Shown here one piece after another: positions 40,637 to 51,758 of a stretch of 64,000 bases of DNA; within the stretch, counting starts at the first letter, position 1; the number at the start of each line of letters is the position of its first letter. Where the stretch lies: NCBI RefSeq assembly GCF_030463565.1, contig NC_134644.1, positions 154,548,191 to 154,612,190 on the forward strand, read 5' to 3'. The notes beneath the pieces are model-generated. The model made no database searches. It saw only the letters and a list, made by a program, of their open reading frames with translations, and had not been told where the DNA came from. The position numbers and the translations under genes are program-made. Source of the DNA: Pelecanus crispus (Eukaryota > Chordata > Aves > Pelecaniformes > Pelecanidae).

Positions 40637-42091
40637 CCATAATTTACCAGCACTCCTGGTTAACAGGGGAGGTCCCAGATGACTGGAGGCTTGCCAACAT
40701 GACGCCCATCTACAAGAAGGGCTGGAAGGAGGACCCGGGGAACTACAGGCCTGTCAGCCTGACATCGGTGCCAGGGAAGGTTATGGAGTGGTTCATATTG
40801 AGTGCGCTCAACACGCACGTGCAAGTCAACTGGGGGATTGCGCCCAGCCAGCATGGGTTCATGAAAGGCAGGTCCTGCTTGACCAACCTGATCTCCTTCT
40901 ATGACCTGGTGACCCGCCTGGTGGATGATGGAAAGGCTGTGGATGTCATCTACCTGGACGTTAGCAAAGCCTTTGACACAGTCTCCCATAGCATTCTCCT
41001 TGGGAAGCTGGCAGCTCATGGCTTGGACGGGCGTACTCTTCACTGGGTAAAAAAGTGGTTGGGTGTCCGAGCCCAGAGAGTTGTGGTGAATGGAGTTAAG
41101 TCCAGCTGGCAGCTGGTCACGAGCGGTGTTCCCCAGGGCTCTGTTTTGGGGCCAGCCTTGTTTAATATCTTTATCGATGATCTGGATGAGGGGATTGAGT
41201 GCACCCTCAGTAAGTTTGCAGATGACACCAAGTTGGGTGGGAGTGTCGATCTGCTTGAGGGTAGGATGGCCCTGCAGAGGGACCTGGACAGGCTGGACCG
41301 ATGGGCCGAGACCAATTGTATGTGGTTCAACAAGGCTAAGTGCTGGGTCATGCACTTTGGTCACAACAACCCCATGCAACGCTACAGGCTTGGGGAAGAG
41401 CGGCTGGGAAGCTGCCTGGCTGAAAAGGACCTGGGGGTGCTGGCTGACAGCCAGCTGAACATGAGCCAGCAGTGTTCCCAGGTGGCCAAGAAGGCCAGCA
41501 GCATCCTGGCTTGTATCAGGAATAGAGTGGCCAGCAGGAGCAGGGAGGTGATTGTCCCCCTGTACTCGGCACTGGTGGGGCCACACCTGGAATACTGTGT
41601 CCAGTTTTGGGCCCCTCAATACAAGAAAGACATTGAGGTGCTGGAGCATGTTCAGAGAAGGGCAACAAGGCTGGTGAAGGGTCTGGAGCACAGGCCTTAT
41701 GAGGAGCGGCTGAGGGAACTGGGGTTGTTTAGCCTGGAGAAGAGGAGGCTGAGGGGAGACCTTATCGCTCTCTACAACTACCTGAAAGGAGGCTGTAGCG
41801 AGGTGTGTGTTGGTCTCTTCTCCCAAGTAGCTAGTGATAGGATGAGAGGAAATGGGCTCAAGCTGTGTCAGGGGAGGTTTAGATGGGATATTAGGAAGAA
41901 TTTCTTCATGGAAAGGGTGGTCAAGCATTGGAACAGGCTGCCCAGAGAGGTGGGGGAGTCACTGTCCCTGGAAGTGTTCAAAAAACAGGTAGATGTGGCA
42001 CTTAGGGACATGGTTTAGTGGGCATGGTGGTGTTGGGTTGATGATTGGAATTATGTTCTTAGAGGTCCTTTCCAATCTTAATGATTCCTAG
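40637..42091 (+). mobile_element. CR1 LINE, 5'-truncated, reverse-transcriptase half plus 3' UTR
   Basis: This is a non-LTR retrotransposon of the chicken-repeat-1 (CR1) superfamily, the dominant LINE of birds. Similarity begins mid-ORF2 at a frame reading [16 protein letters not shown], upstream of the first ATG. So the endonuclease and the N-terminal part of ORF2 are missing, as is usual for CR1 because reverse transcription stops early. After the ORF2 stop a short 3' UTR follows (42019-42091) with the typical words TTTAGTGGGCATGGTGG and GAGGTCCTTTCCAA. The canonical terminal ATTCTATG repeat has decayed to ATGATTCCTAG. Insertion is in the plus orientation, opposite to ANGPT1. Confidence 0.93.
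40699..42018 (+). CDS. CR1 ORF2 fragment: reverse transcriptase, 439 codons open
   Basis: This frame encodes the C-terminal part of the CR1 polyprotein, which copies element RNA into DNA at the insertion site. Motifs in order: MTPIYKKG with [13 protein letters not shown] at residues 1-27; [14 protein letters not shown] at 51-64; the first catalytic aspartate in YLDVSKAFD at 85-93 (Asp87); [11 protein letters not shown] at 142-152; and the catalytic FADD box at 173-176 ([10 protein letters not shown]). The rest is thumb and C-terminal sequence ([19 protein letters not shown] near the middle, [14 protein letters not shown] near the end). A full CR1 ORF2 is about twice this length, so this is a truncated, non-autonomous copy. 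The first ATG is simply the first available methionine; the homologous frame starts about 60 bp earlier. No internal stops or frameshifts were seen, which suggests a fairly recent insertion. It is not a host gene. Confidence 0.9.
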   Translation: MTPIYKKGWKEDPGNYRPVSLTSVPGKVMEWFILSALNTHVQVNWGIAPSQHGFMKGRSCLTNLISFYDLVTRLVDDGKAVDVIYLDVSKAFDTVSHSILLGKLAAHGLDGRTLHWVKKWLGVRAQRVVVNGVKSSWQLVTSGVPQGSVLGPALFNIFIDDLDEGIECTLSKFADDTKLGGSVDLLEGRMALQRDLDRLDRWAETNCMWFNKAKCWVMHFGHNNPMQRYRLGEERLGSCLAEKDLGVLADSQLNMSQQCSQVAKKASSILACIRNRVASRSREVIVPLYSALVGPHLEYCVQFWAPQYKKDIEVLEHVQRRATRLVKGLEHRPYEERLRELGLFSLEKRRLRGDLIALYNYLKGGCSEVCVGLFSQVASDRMRGNGLKLCQGRFRWDIRKNFFMERVVKHWNRLPREVGESLSLEVFKKQVDVALRDMV

Positions 42092-42159
42092 TTTTTACTT
42101 TCATTATAAATGATCCAGCCACCAAACCAGGAGGCGTGGGGTTGCTACTCTACCCTTAA

Positions 42160-42257
42160 TTGGTTTAGTGGTGGACTTGGTAATGTTAGGTTAATGGTTG
42201 GACTGGATGATCTTAAAGGTCTTTTCTAACCTACACGATTCTATGATTCTATGATTC
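42160..42257 (+). mobile_element. Second CR1 3' end, severely truncated
   Basis: About 98 bp of CR1 3' UTR: GGTTTAGTGGTGGACTTGG, then GGTTGGACTGGATGATCTTA, then AGGTCTTTTCTAACCTA, ending in the canonical repeated octamer tail ATTCTATGATTCTATGATTC. It has the same orientation as the longer CR1 immediately upstream but repeats the 3' UTR that element already has. It is therefore a separate insertion, or a duplicated end, separated by about 68 bp of unrelated sequence. Confidence 0.85.
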
Positions 42258-45028
42258 AAATGCTGGAAAGGAGCAGAAAAGAAAACAGGAATTAAAAACT
42301 TTCTGCCACTGTACAATGCTATGGGGCTCCTACATCTTGAATTCTGACTACATTTATGTTGCATCCATGGCAAAAAGAATACAATAGCAGAGGAAAGAGG
42401 AGGAGGAGGTCAAGAAGAGGAGGCAAGAACAATGATTAAAGGTTTGGAACAGTTTCTATACAATGAATGAAGAAGGAACTTCTACTACAAAGCAAGAGAT
42501 AACGGAAGGTACATACAGTCCATTAAAATAATGAGTGGTGTAGAGCAGGGAATGATTGTTCCCTGTCTTTCACTTTCCTGCACAAGATAATGTTAAAATA
42601 AAATATCTTTATCCTGGAACTCTGAAATATTAAAAGTTCAAATGCTTTAAAATACATGATTGGACAAAATATTGGGAGAAAATCTATAGTCATTAAATAA
42701 AAGATATTGTCTCTGAGTGAAGAAGTTCCTGAGCAATATTCATGGAAACCTCTCTACATTCTGGGCCTGCTTTTGCCCTTTGTCTTATACTTCAACTCCT
42801 ATATAGGGGTTCTTCTATAGAAAAAGAGACTATAGGGCCGAGTTTGGTTTAACCTGACACAAGATTTCCTATGTTCTCATTTGGAAACTCCCACCCTGTT
42901 GAAGTCGTTGTCTGTAAATATCAATTGTCCAAAGGAAGGAGAAGGGCTGTACTCTTTATAGGAAATGACACAAACTGCTAGACCACCATTGCAGTGTCAG
43001 TTTGGTTTAAAATGAAAAGTTAAAAGCACAAAAGAAAGACAAGAATAAAATAACACAGAACATTTGATAAGATAGACTAAGAAATCTTTATTTAAAAGAT
43101 GGTATTTTAAAAGGATAAAACTTTATCATGTTACTCCTCATTTTTCAGTCTCTGCCACAGGATTAAACAGTACATGTGGGATTACTGCATTTTTAATTTT
43201 ACTCATAATTCACCAAGCAATAATGCTATGTCCCAAGTTTGCAATGCTTGCTGATCTCAGGAAAGATTACTTGTTATAAGGACTGTCTGTGCAATGTTTT
43301 GGTCAATGTGGCTGAATACCCCCTTCTGTGCTCAGAGCACACAAACCATGAGCAAGGTACCACCCACAGTGGGTTATAAATGCCTTTTAATAAACCCTGT
43401 GGACTAGAGGTCTGTGAATCTTCTCTCAGTGCACTGAATAGGGCAGCTGATCAGTTGAAATTCATGTGGGATTTAAATTGTTGTGGACTTCCAGCTCTTA
43501 GTTTCTTTTTTCCAGCAGAGGCTGTAGGTCTCCATCCTTTGCTGGCGTGATATTCAGAGGTCTGGAGGCTGTTTCATCTCCAGCGGGACTGTGTGAAATA
43601 GTGCTGTGCATCATCTGGGGCAATGTGTGAGTGATGCATCTACTCGAAACAGATTTGCTGCCAACCTGTCAGGTTTGACCATTTTTAATATCTGATTACC
43701 TACACACCTCAATAAATACCTCTGAGAAGCATTAGTTGAGATGTGTTTGCAAAAACAATTATGTGGTTTTTCCAGCTATAGTGATTCGAAGTATCACACA
43801 GGAGAGTATAGTATGATTTTAAGACACTGAAGAACTAATCCATTTACAGTATCTTTATACATTATTCCCTAAGTTTTCCAAGTATAGTTGAATCAGTCCT
43901 TTCAGATTCCAGTATAAGAGTACTAGTGTCAATATGATAGCCTATTAGCCAAAATTCTTCTCTCAGTTTTGATTAAAAAACAGTGGTTAGGGAAATTCTC
44001 TTTCATCCCTTCACTGGTTATAAACTCAGTATATATTCAGCCTTTTGACTCCAATTAGAGGTTTGAGATTTCTTGGGAACAGATGACATATTTATAACTC
44101 AATATGTTTGTCTCATCCATCTGTTCTCTGTTGGCAGGTTGTAAATTATTAGGACACATACTGCCTTGTCTATATCCTTGTACACACAGAAGAGAACAGG
44201 GTGGGAATGGTTTCCTGCTCTAATTGGTATTTAGGTTCTTCCATTGTGTGAAAGCTATATAATAATAATCCATGGATGGCTTTTTGATCTTCTCTAAACA
44301 CATTTATTTCTGTCCTCACTGAGGGTCACCTCATCAGTGGAGAGCCATAGTAAAAAGAAACAAGCACTTCTGCAGACTGGAGCATTGTCAGACATAAAAT
44401 ATCAGATTTTCTGAAAACCGTCAGGTTGCAAAAACCAGCCGGTTGTAAAATTGAGGGAAAGAACAGAACCTGATTGGTCCTGAAATGCATTTAGTGACAA
44501 TGACATTCTCAGTAGGTGATTTAGTGGGAAAATATATTGTTAAGCTTGTACAGATAATTCCAATCACAAACTCAATCCCTGCAGGAATAGCCATCAAACA
44601 AAAAAAAGTATCTTTTTCGTCAAACAAAAATTTGTTTCAGAGTAATGTATGTCACTTTTAACTGCTGTAGTTTATGTGAACCCACTGCTGGAATCAATTT
44701 TCTTTGAGAATTCTCCATTTATCAAATTTCTTTTACGAATTACAGTTACATGGCCGGCTTTGGTGGTGTGGACAGTTTGAAGTTTAAAAGCAAACCTCAG
44801 GGAATAGCAAAGGTGTAGAATGATTGTGCTGTAAATGCTCTAACTGCAAAGGCTGAGAAAGCCAAAATAGCAATACAGCTTTTATGGAAATGAAACAAAA
44901 AAATTAAAAAATGCACTAACCATCCTAGGAAAGATTATTAAGGAGTCAAGGGATGATATTGTTGACAAGGCATCAAGCCAAACAGTATTTGTCCAAAGCT
45001 GATAAGGAAAGAGGGGTTAGAAATTGGA
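42258..45028. other. Intergenic DNA, no gene recognised
   Basis: A short purine-rich patch at 42390-42425, otherwise nothing distinctive. Confidence 0.6.
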
Positions 45029-45290
45029 GAAGCTAAAGCAGATATTTTTACGATTTTGCTTAGTGCAGGCAAGATCTCCAAGGACTGGTCCGTGGTTAGC
45101 ATAACTCCATTATTAAAAAAGTGGTCTAAGGATTTACTTAGAAATTATATATCAATGCATTTAGGCTCTTGTGGGACAAAAGTATTTCATGAGATCAAAT
45201 AAAGATACCCTTGGAAAAATCAACAGCCTGAGAACAGCCACATGTTCTCAGGAAGTGGAGATCATGCTTGAGCTGGTTGGAATTCCTGAC
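45029..45290 (+). pseudogene. Ancient CR1/L3-like reverse-transcriptase relic
   Basis: A decayed LINE fragment found by translation. The frame 45029-45202 reads EAKADIFTILLSAGKISKDW, then SVVSITPLLKKWSKD, then LLRNYISMHLGSCGTK before a stop. This lines up position by position with the CR1 segment (T)[38 protein letters not shown], as seen at 40660-40780 in this same window: DW, TP, KK, D, NY and the final K are all kept. About 50 bp further on, after a frame break, CATGTTCTCAGGAAGTGGAG and ATCATGCTTGAGCTGG resemble the nucleotide pattern of the [13 protein letters not shown] motif. Similarity stops being readable by about 45290. The element is non-coding now. Assignment to CR1 versus the related L3 group is uncertain. 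Confidence 0.65.
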
Positions 45291-48200
45291 GGATATTATT
45301 ACTGCAGAGGTGTGGGGTGATTTGCTGGAGTAGTAAACAAAAAAACATAGAATTTGCACTGTGGTTATTCAGATATTTTGATCATATAAACTTCCTAGAA
45401 CTTTAAACTGATGTGAATGAATGTTTTTTTCTTCAAGGATGAGCAAAAGTGGTTAATGAAATTAAAGGTGTTCCTTTACCTCTTTTGGCTTAAGATTTTT
45501 AAGCCATTATCAGACTTAAACTCTGCATTTAGTGTTCCTGGGATATCATAGGACTGAACATAATGAAAAAAAAAAAAACCAAAAAACCAAACAAACCCAA
45601 AACATTTATGAATACTCCTGTTTCTGCACTGTTAAGACCAAGAGAAGTGCAAGAGAAACATGAGGCAAAAAGTACTTTAAAACATTCTAGAGTTTCTCCA
45701 GACTGTATTCTGCCACCTGGAAGAGCCAGCAGAGCAGCAGAGGGATGGTATAGTTCACTACAGTAAATGGAACTTTAATTTGGTTTGCTTAGTTTGTGAA
45801 CAAAACCAATGTTTAGTACAAGCTTAGCAATGCTTTGCAATGGTCTTGTGTATGTTTAAGACTAGAATCACTTTGAGATTAATGGGTTTGTTTTTCTTTT
45901 AGTGCACAAAAACACAGCTGACCTACTGGGATCAACTGATTTCTTTTTGGCTGCCAGCGGTGAAACATATTCAGGTAACTTTTCCTGGAAAGATGGGATA
46001 TTAGATGAGCACACAGAGAGGAGCCAGCTTCAGAGAATACTGAAGTTACAGCTCCAAGAAGAACTTCTTCACGAACCATAAACTTTGCAACTTGGATGAC
46101 TGTTGAGATTTCATTATCACCACAAAATTCCCAGATTGCATGGATTAGACAGAAGAGTTAGCAAAATGAACAACTGTCAAATGAAAGCTTTCCAACAGAC
46201 CTTAAGGAAAGAGCTTTATCCATCAAATCAGATTAAGACTAAATTATTTTATGAGTGACATGGGATTAGAATAAATCAAAGTAATAGCTGGATTCTCAAA
46301 ATAAATACATCCCAAGTTATTTTGTAAAGTTCAAGAACTCTTTATGTATTGAAAATACTAGAGATTGTTACTCTAGGAGTGACAAATACTTGTAATGGGA
46401 AGATTTTAACCTGTACATCCTAAATAATTTTGGTTTTGAAATGAAAAAAAAACCCCAAACCAAAAATCAATCTACAAATAGTGGTTGCCTCTCCAATATT
46501 TATTTTAAACTCTCACAGTGAAGCTTTTCCTGAAAAATTAAGGTTGCTGTTGTCACTTAAAGAAAATGGGAAAGCAGACCATGAAATCTCCCTTGCCTCT
46601 ACATAAAAAAATAAAATTTGTGTTATAACATGCAAGAGAAGTGAATATTTAAGAAGATTTTTTCTTCTTCTCTAACTGCTATCAAGAGATCTTCAGCAAA
46701 ATTAATCCTATCTCTGTCTCCCAGATTTTTTAGGCTTCTTTGAATGAAGTGTCTCCCACACATCTCTTTGTCAAATGGCTACTACTCATTCTTACCAGGC
46801 AAAACAAGTGACTGTGAGAGGTGAGAAGATTTCTGCTCTCTTCTTGATGGTGCAGACTGGGTTCAGCGTGTGCCAGTAGTGGTGAATGGGAGCAGCACTA
46901 TCGCTAAGGCCTTGGTGAAGGTTTCAGATGAATGCTGCAGCTGCTCTGGAAATTTTCCTACACAGCATAGGGCTTAATCTTAGTCATTGTGAAATCTCAC
47001 TGAGGCTCACTCTCCCTGAAGAAGCCGCAATACCTAGGGGTACTCTCCTATGTTCAATAGCTATTTTGCTAAGTTTTTAGAGTTGAAACTGTGACTGCTA
47101 ATGATTCTTATTTTCGATTGAGTCACTGAAATGTTCCCCAGATTTTTGATTTAGCATTAGACTTGTTTTTTTCGCCTTGGATATATTGAAACAGTTAAGC
47201 TTGTTAGAACTAGATGTTAGTCCAGATGGAATTGAAACCAGATTTCTGAGGCAAGGAGTCTAAAGTAACAAATTATTGACACATTTCATTACTTCCACTG
47301 CAGTCTAAAGTATTGGACAAATAAGTAATATAAATTCACAGCTTAGATAGCTTTTGGAACAAAGGGAGGCCATAAATTCTTTATGGTCAAAATATCTGAT
47401 CACTCAAGTAACACCACTTTTTGCTTAAAACTGCAGATGTCATTTTTGGATTAGATTTTATATTAGGTTTTTTTTTCATGACCAAAATTTGGATGATTTC
47501 TTTTGTTATATGACTTATCCTGTGTTACAATCTGACGTCCATTGTTGTGGGGTGGAAATCTACAGGAAACTTGGCTCCAGTCATACTGCTCTAATGGCTT
47601 AATTGTTATTTAAAACAGAAAATGGTAATGTCAACTGATCAAAGTCTTCTCAAAACTCAGATGAATTCCTTGGATGCTCCAGAGATTTGTATCCACATTG
47701 GATTATATTATCTACAATTCTTGCAATAATCATTTTATATCTGTCTATAAACACAGAGCAGATGCAGGTTCCCGCTTCTCTTAACACCCTCTTGCATCCA
47801 GCATCAGGAGAAGCTGGCTTAGCGTGCAGTCCATTTACATAACTTTCTGTGTCCAGCAGATTTCATACAGCTTTATTAACCCATTCAAGAGCTGGCTTCA
47901 TGTTTGACCAAAAGTGGTGAGAAATTCAGTGCATTGGCTAGACAATACAGAACACCAGAACATTGTTTTGTGGAATGGATCTCCTTTTTTCATTGAACAA
48001 AGGGGCAGACTTTCAGGAGGCTATGGTGAGATTTGTACTTTCCCTAATTATGACAAATTTAATTTCCATATGGGCTACCTGATTAAAGGTTTGTTGGAAT
48101 CAGGCCAGAGGCAAAAGCGAAAGGGGGTATACAGCAAGAAAGACTTCTTGCACCACCTGGAAGTGGAAGAAGATTTCTGCTACTTTTCATAGTTTTTCAT

Positions 48201-50340
48201 GTCATCTTCTTGAGACCTTCAGGATGCAGAGTAGGAAGTTGACTGCACCTTTACGGCTTGCATAAATTTTGACTGCTTTCAAGTCATGCATTATTTTTGA
48301 AGGAGCTTGAGGAAAATAGTGTTTTCTTTTGGGTGTTACTGAAAATGATATGCAACAAAAAATACACCATTTTACCATGAAATTCTGTACAAGACACTTG
48401 ATCACAGTAAAGAATACTTCCTCTGCTCAGCTTATCACTTCCACCTTTATGCAATTGTGATTCTAGTAGAGTTGGATCACTTGTTATGTTTGTACTGCAG
48501 AGGCACTAAAATAGGAATACGCTTTCAGACACTTAATCATGACCTTATGTTACCTAAAATATACAGGGAAGGGGCAGGAAATGCAAATTTTCCCACAATT
48601 TTTTTCAGAAACCCAATAATTATTGTTTCTTATTTATATTTAATTATTGATTTCCTTAGTGGAATTTGGGTGTGGAAAAGGAGGAGTCAATAAAAAAAGC
48701 AAAATTCTTCCACCATGATACCAAAATACGTGGACCTTTCTTTGGAAACCCGAACACTTCATTTTGAGGTTTTCAGTGAAGCCACAAATATTTCTAAAAA
48801 GAAATCCCTGGGCCTTGAATATCTCTGTTCAATAGAAAATATTCTGTGAAAAACCTTGTTTTGTAGAAATAGACCATTTTTGATGTTTGGTTGTAGTGGA
48901 AAGAATTTTCAGTTCCAATTTTTTAAAGCATCTTGGTTAATCACATCATTCACCTTTTTTAGACTAGGAAACTTTACAAACCAAATCTAGAATAAGTATC
49001 AGGTACGTCAGTCCTTTATACAGTAATACACTTCATGGTGTCATAGAAATTTTATATATATTTTGCCAAGGCCTGTGAAGTATAAAAATTTAAATTGCCT
49101 CAAAAGAAATACTTTGGAGAAAGCTAATCAAGGTAGGCTATTAACATTCCAGGTGTTAACATCAACCAAACTAAACAACAATGTAGCTACCATAACAAGG
49201 AATAAAGGATAAGAAGGAATATTCTTCAAAACTTGGTACAAAGCTACATTTGAACATAAAAAACACCTGTGGATTCTGCAGCCATACTCATCTTTCCACA
49301 GAAATTATTTGCCATACAGACAAATTAGTAAAGATGAAAAAAAGTAACATATAAGTTTCAACTGTGGGGTATGAATTTGTTTCTATTTTATGTCCTACTT
49401 TATGTATATATGCTGAGTATTACCAAACAAATAAACAATCAGTTCACAAAAGTTTGACTCCCTTTTTTTCTCTAAGTAATAAGCTGCCCTGAAAAAAATA
49501 GGTGAATAAGAAAATGCAGCCTGACACAATGAAAGACAATTCTGCTGATATGGGTTCTGACACTCAGGAATTAAAACAAGCTAATTGCTATTGTTTCATT
49601 TTATCCTATTTGAAAGGAAATAATTTTTTAAGAGTCACGACAAAAAATAAGGTTATTCAGCTAAGGGATGAAGTAGTTAAGAAATCAACAAAGTTAGAAC
49701 TATTTTGCACCATCTCCTGAGAGGTAGTTTGTATATACTGTCACAGATATTTTCTGTACACAGAGACATGCATGGGAAATATGTTTGCATGTAGGAGATC
49801 GCTGCCTGAATATGGTATTACTTATTGTAGGCCACCCACAACAACACTGCATTGAAGTAACTCTTCACGACCAGCAATGATTCAGTTAACCTTTGATTAA
49901 ACACAGGAATTTAAACTATGGAAAGGTCTGAAACCTGACACAGTCCTTTGACATCTCGGTGTCTGTCATTAAAGATATTCCTGCGTTAGGTACCGATTTC
50001 TGAAAATAGAATTAAACTACTTTGGTTTTCGATCTTAACCCTTCCATATTACAAATGTAACCCTGCTGTGTTAGGAGACTTCTTGAATTATTGCTTCTCC
50101 TTTCAAGTCTGTGTGTTTGGGAAGGAGCTTTGGGGGGAGCACAGGGGCCAGCAAACACAAACTGGGCAGCCCAGCCACCAGCAAATGGAATGACTGTCTG
50201 GGTTGTAGTGATCAGTGGACCACAGAAAAAATGCACAGGACTTCAAAGTCTGATCATGCCCCATCCTTCCTTTGCTTTTTCACACTTCATATAGAGAGAG
50301 ACATCAAATCAGAAAGACAATAAGTTTTTTGTTAGTTTGC

Positions 50341-50358
50341 GGGGGGGGGGGGGGGGGG
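50341..50358. repeat. G18 homopolymer
   Basis: Eighteen consecutive G between TTTGC and ACGGGAC. Confidence 0.95.
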
Positions 50359-50436
50359 ACGGGACAGCTTTTCCTTGTCTGAGCATCACCAATGCCATGC
50401 CGCTGTTTTAACTTCGTCTCTGTGGAGATTGCTCCA

Positions 50437-50469
50437 TCCAAAGACATAGCTATTGTCCAAAGACATAGC
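50437..50469. repeat. 14-bp direct repeat, 19-bp period
   Basis: TCCAAAGACATAGC at 50437-50450 and again at 50456-50469. Confidence 0.85.
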
Positions 50470-51715
50470 GGTTTCTGCTAGGTGGAGTCTCCCTGTGATG
50501 GAGGCCCTGGGGTGATCCGAGAGGCCCACACTCTTGGATGTGCTTTTACTCCATTTTAACTACTAATTTTTTTTTCCCTCTTCCTCAGCTCTGTTTATCC
50601 AAGTTACTAACAAAAATTCAGTGGGAATCTCCTGATATTTCTTCAGCCTGCTGTTCTTTTCCTCTGTGCTTTGCATTAAACACTGGGAAACACTGACACG
50701 GTTTCATTTTGCAGTGGTGGTATCTCACCTGGATGTAAAAAATAAAATAGTCAGAAGAGCACAACTCAGCAGCAGATTTCCACTGAAATTAATGTGTGGG
50801 GATCCAAAGTTCATAGCCTATGAAATATGAGAAAGTCTTTGGATTTATACTGTTTTTGAGAAATTGCCCATCAGCTTTTTGGGTAGGTTGTGTGCTGCAG
50901 CTCGACTGGAGTAGGTAGGGTCCTGGCTGAGAATAGCCCAGGCACTGACTGTCCTGCAGAGACAGCTCTTACACCCCTAATCACCAGCAATGCTGCTGGG
51001 GAGGAGGACATCACCTCACAAGGGGACTGATCTTAGAAGTACAGCAATAGTCTGGTCTGAGCAAACGAAGCAAACCCTGGCCAACAACAGAAGACTTCTC
51101 TTGAAGCTAAACGTGAGTGTTGACTTGACTCCATAGGGGACAGTGCCCTCCCCAGCCCTCTCCAAGCCACCCTGATGTCCCTGGATGCTGGAGTGCCTAC
51201 GAGTCTTTTCAAGGCACTGGCAAACTGTTACGTAACTTCCAGAGAGAAAAATTTTTTTTCATTTTTCCCAGCAGAAGCTTATCAGTCTCCTTTGTCAGCC
51301 TGTACCCTCTTGGCAGTGCATATAGGCTGTTCCTATTCCCCAGCTACTCACAGCAAACTGAAGGGAAAAAAAGGGAAAGAAGAGGCTTTATGCCTTTTTC
51401 TTTCAGCTCCATGATGTATGGGCATGGAACCCATGAGGGACAGCTTGGTCCTTGACAAGTCTTAAGTGGCACCTACTTCACTTTGTCCCAAGAGGCTGTA
51501 GTGCAACTGCAGTTTCCTAAAATTAAAGCTCATCTTGCATGTCACTCTCTAGCTAAATTTCTGGTTCCTCTTCACAGGTGTCATATGAAGGAACAGTCCA
51601 AAAGTTTCAAAATTATTAGTTGCAACAGGGCTGTTGAAAGTTTCAGTGTGCACGGAGCTGTTTTAGGGTCATACCCATATTAACATTTTTAAAGCATTTC
51701 CACACGTATTTTCTA

Positions 51716-51758
51716 GGAGGAAAAAAAAAAGAAATAAAAAGAAAAAAAAAAAGAAAGA
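51716..51758. repeat. A-rich purine tract
   Basis: Runs of 9 to 11 A separated by G, with one T. Confidence 0.9.
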
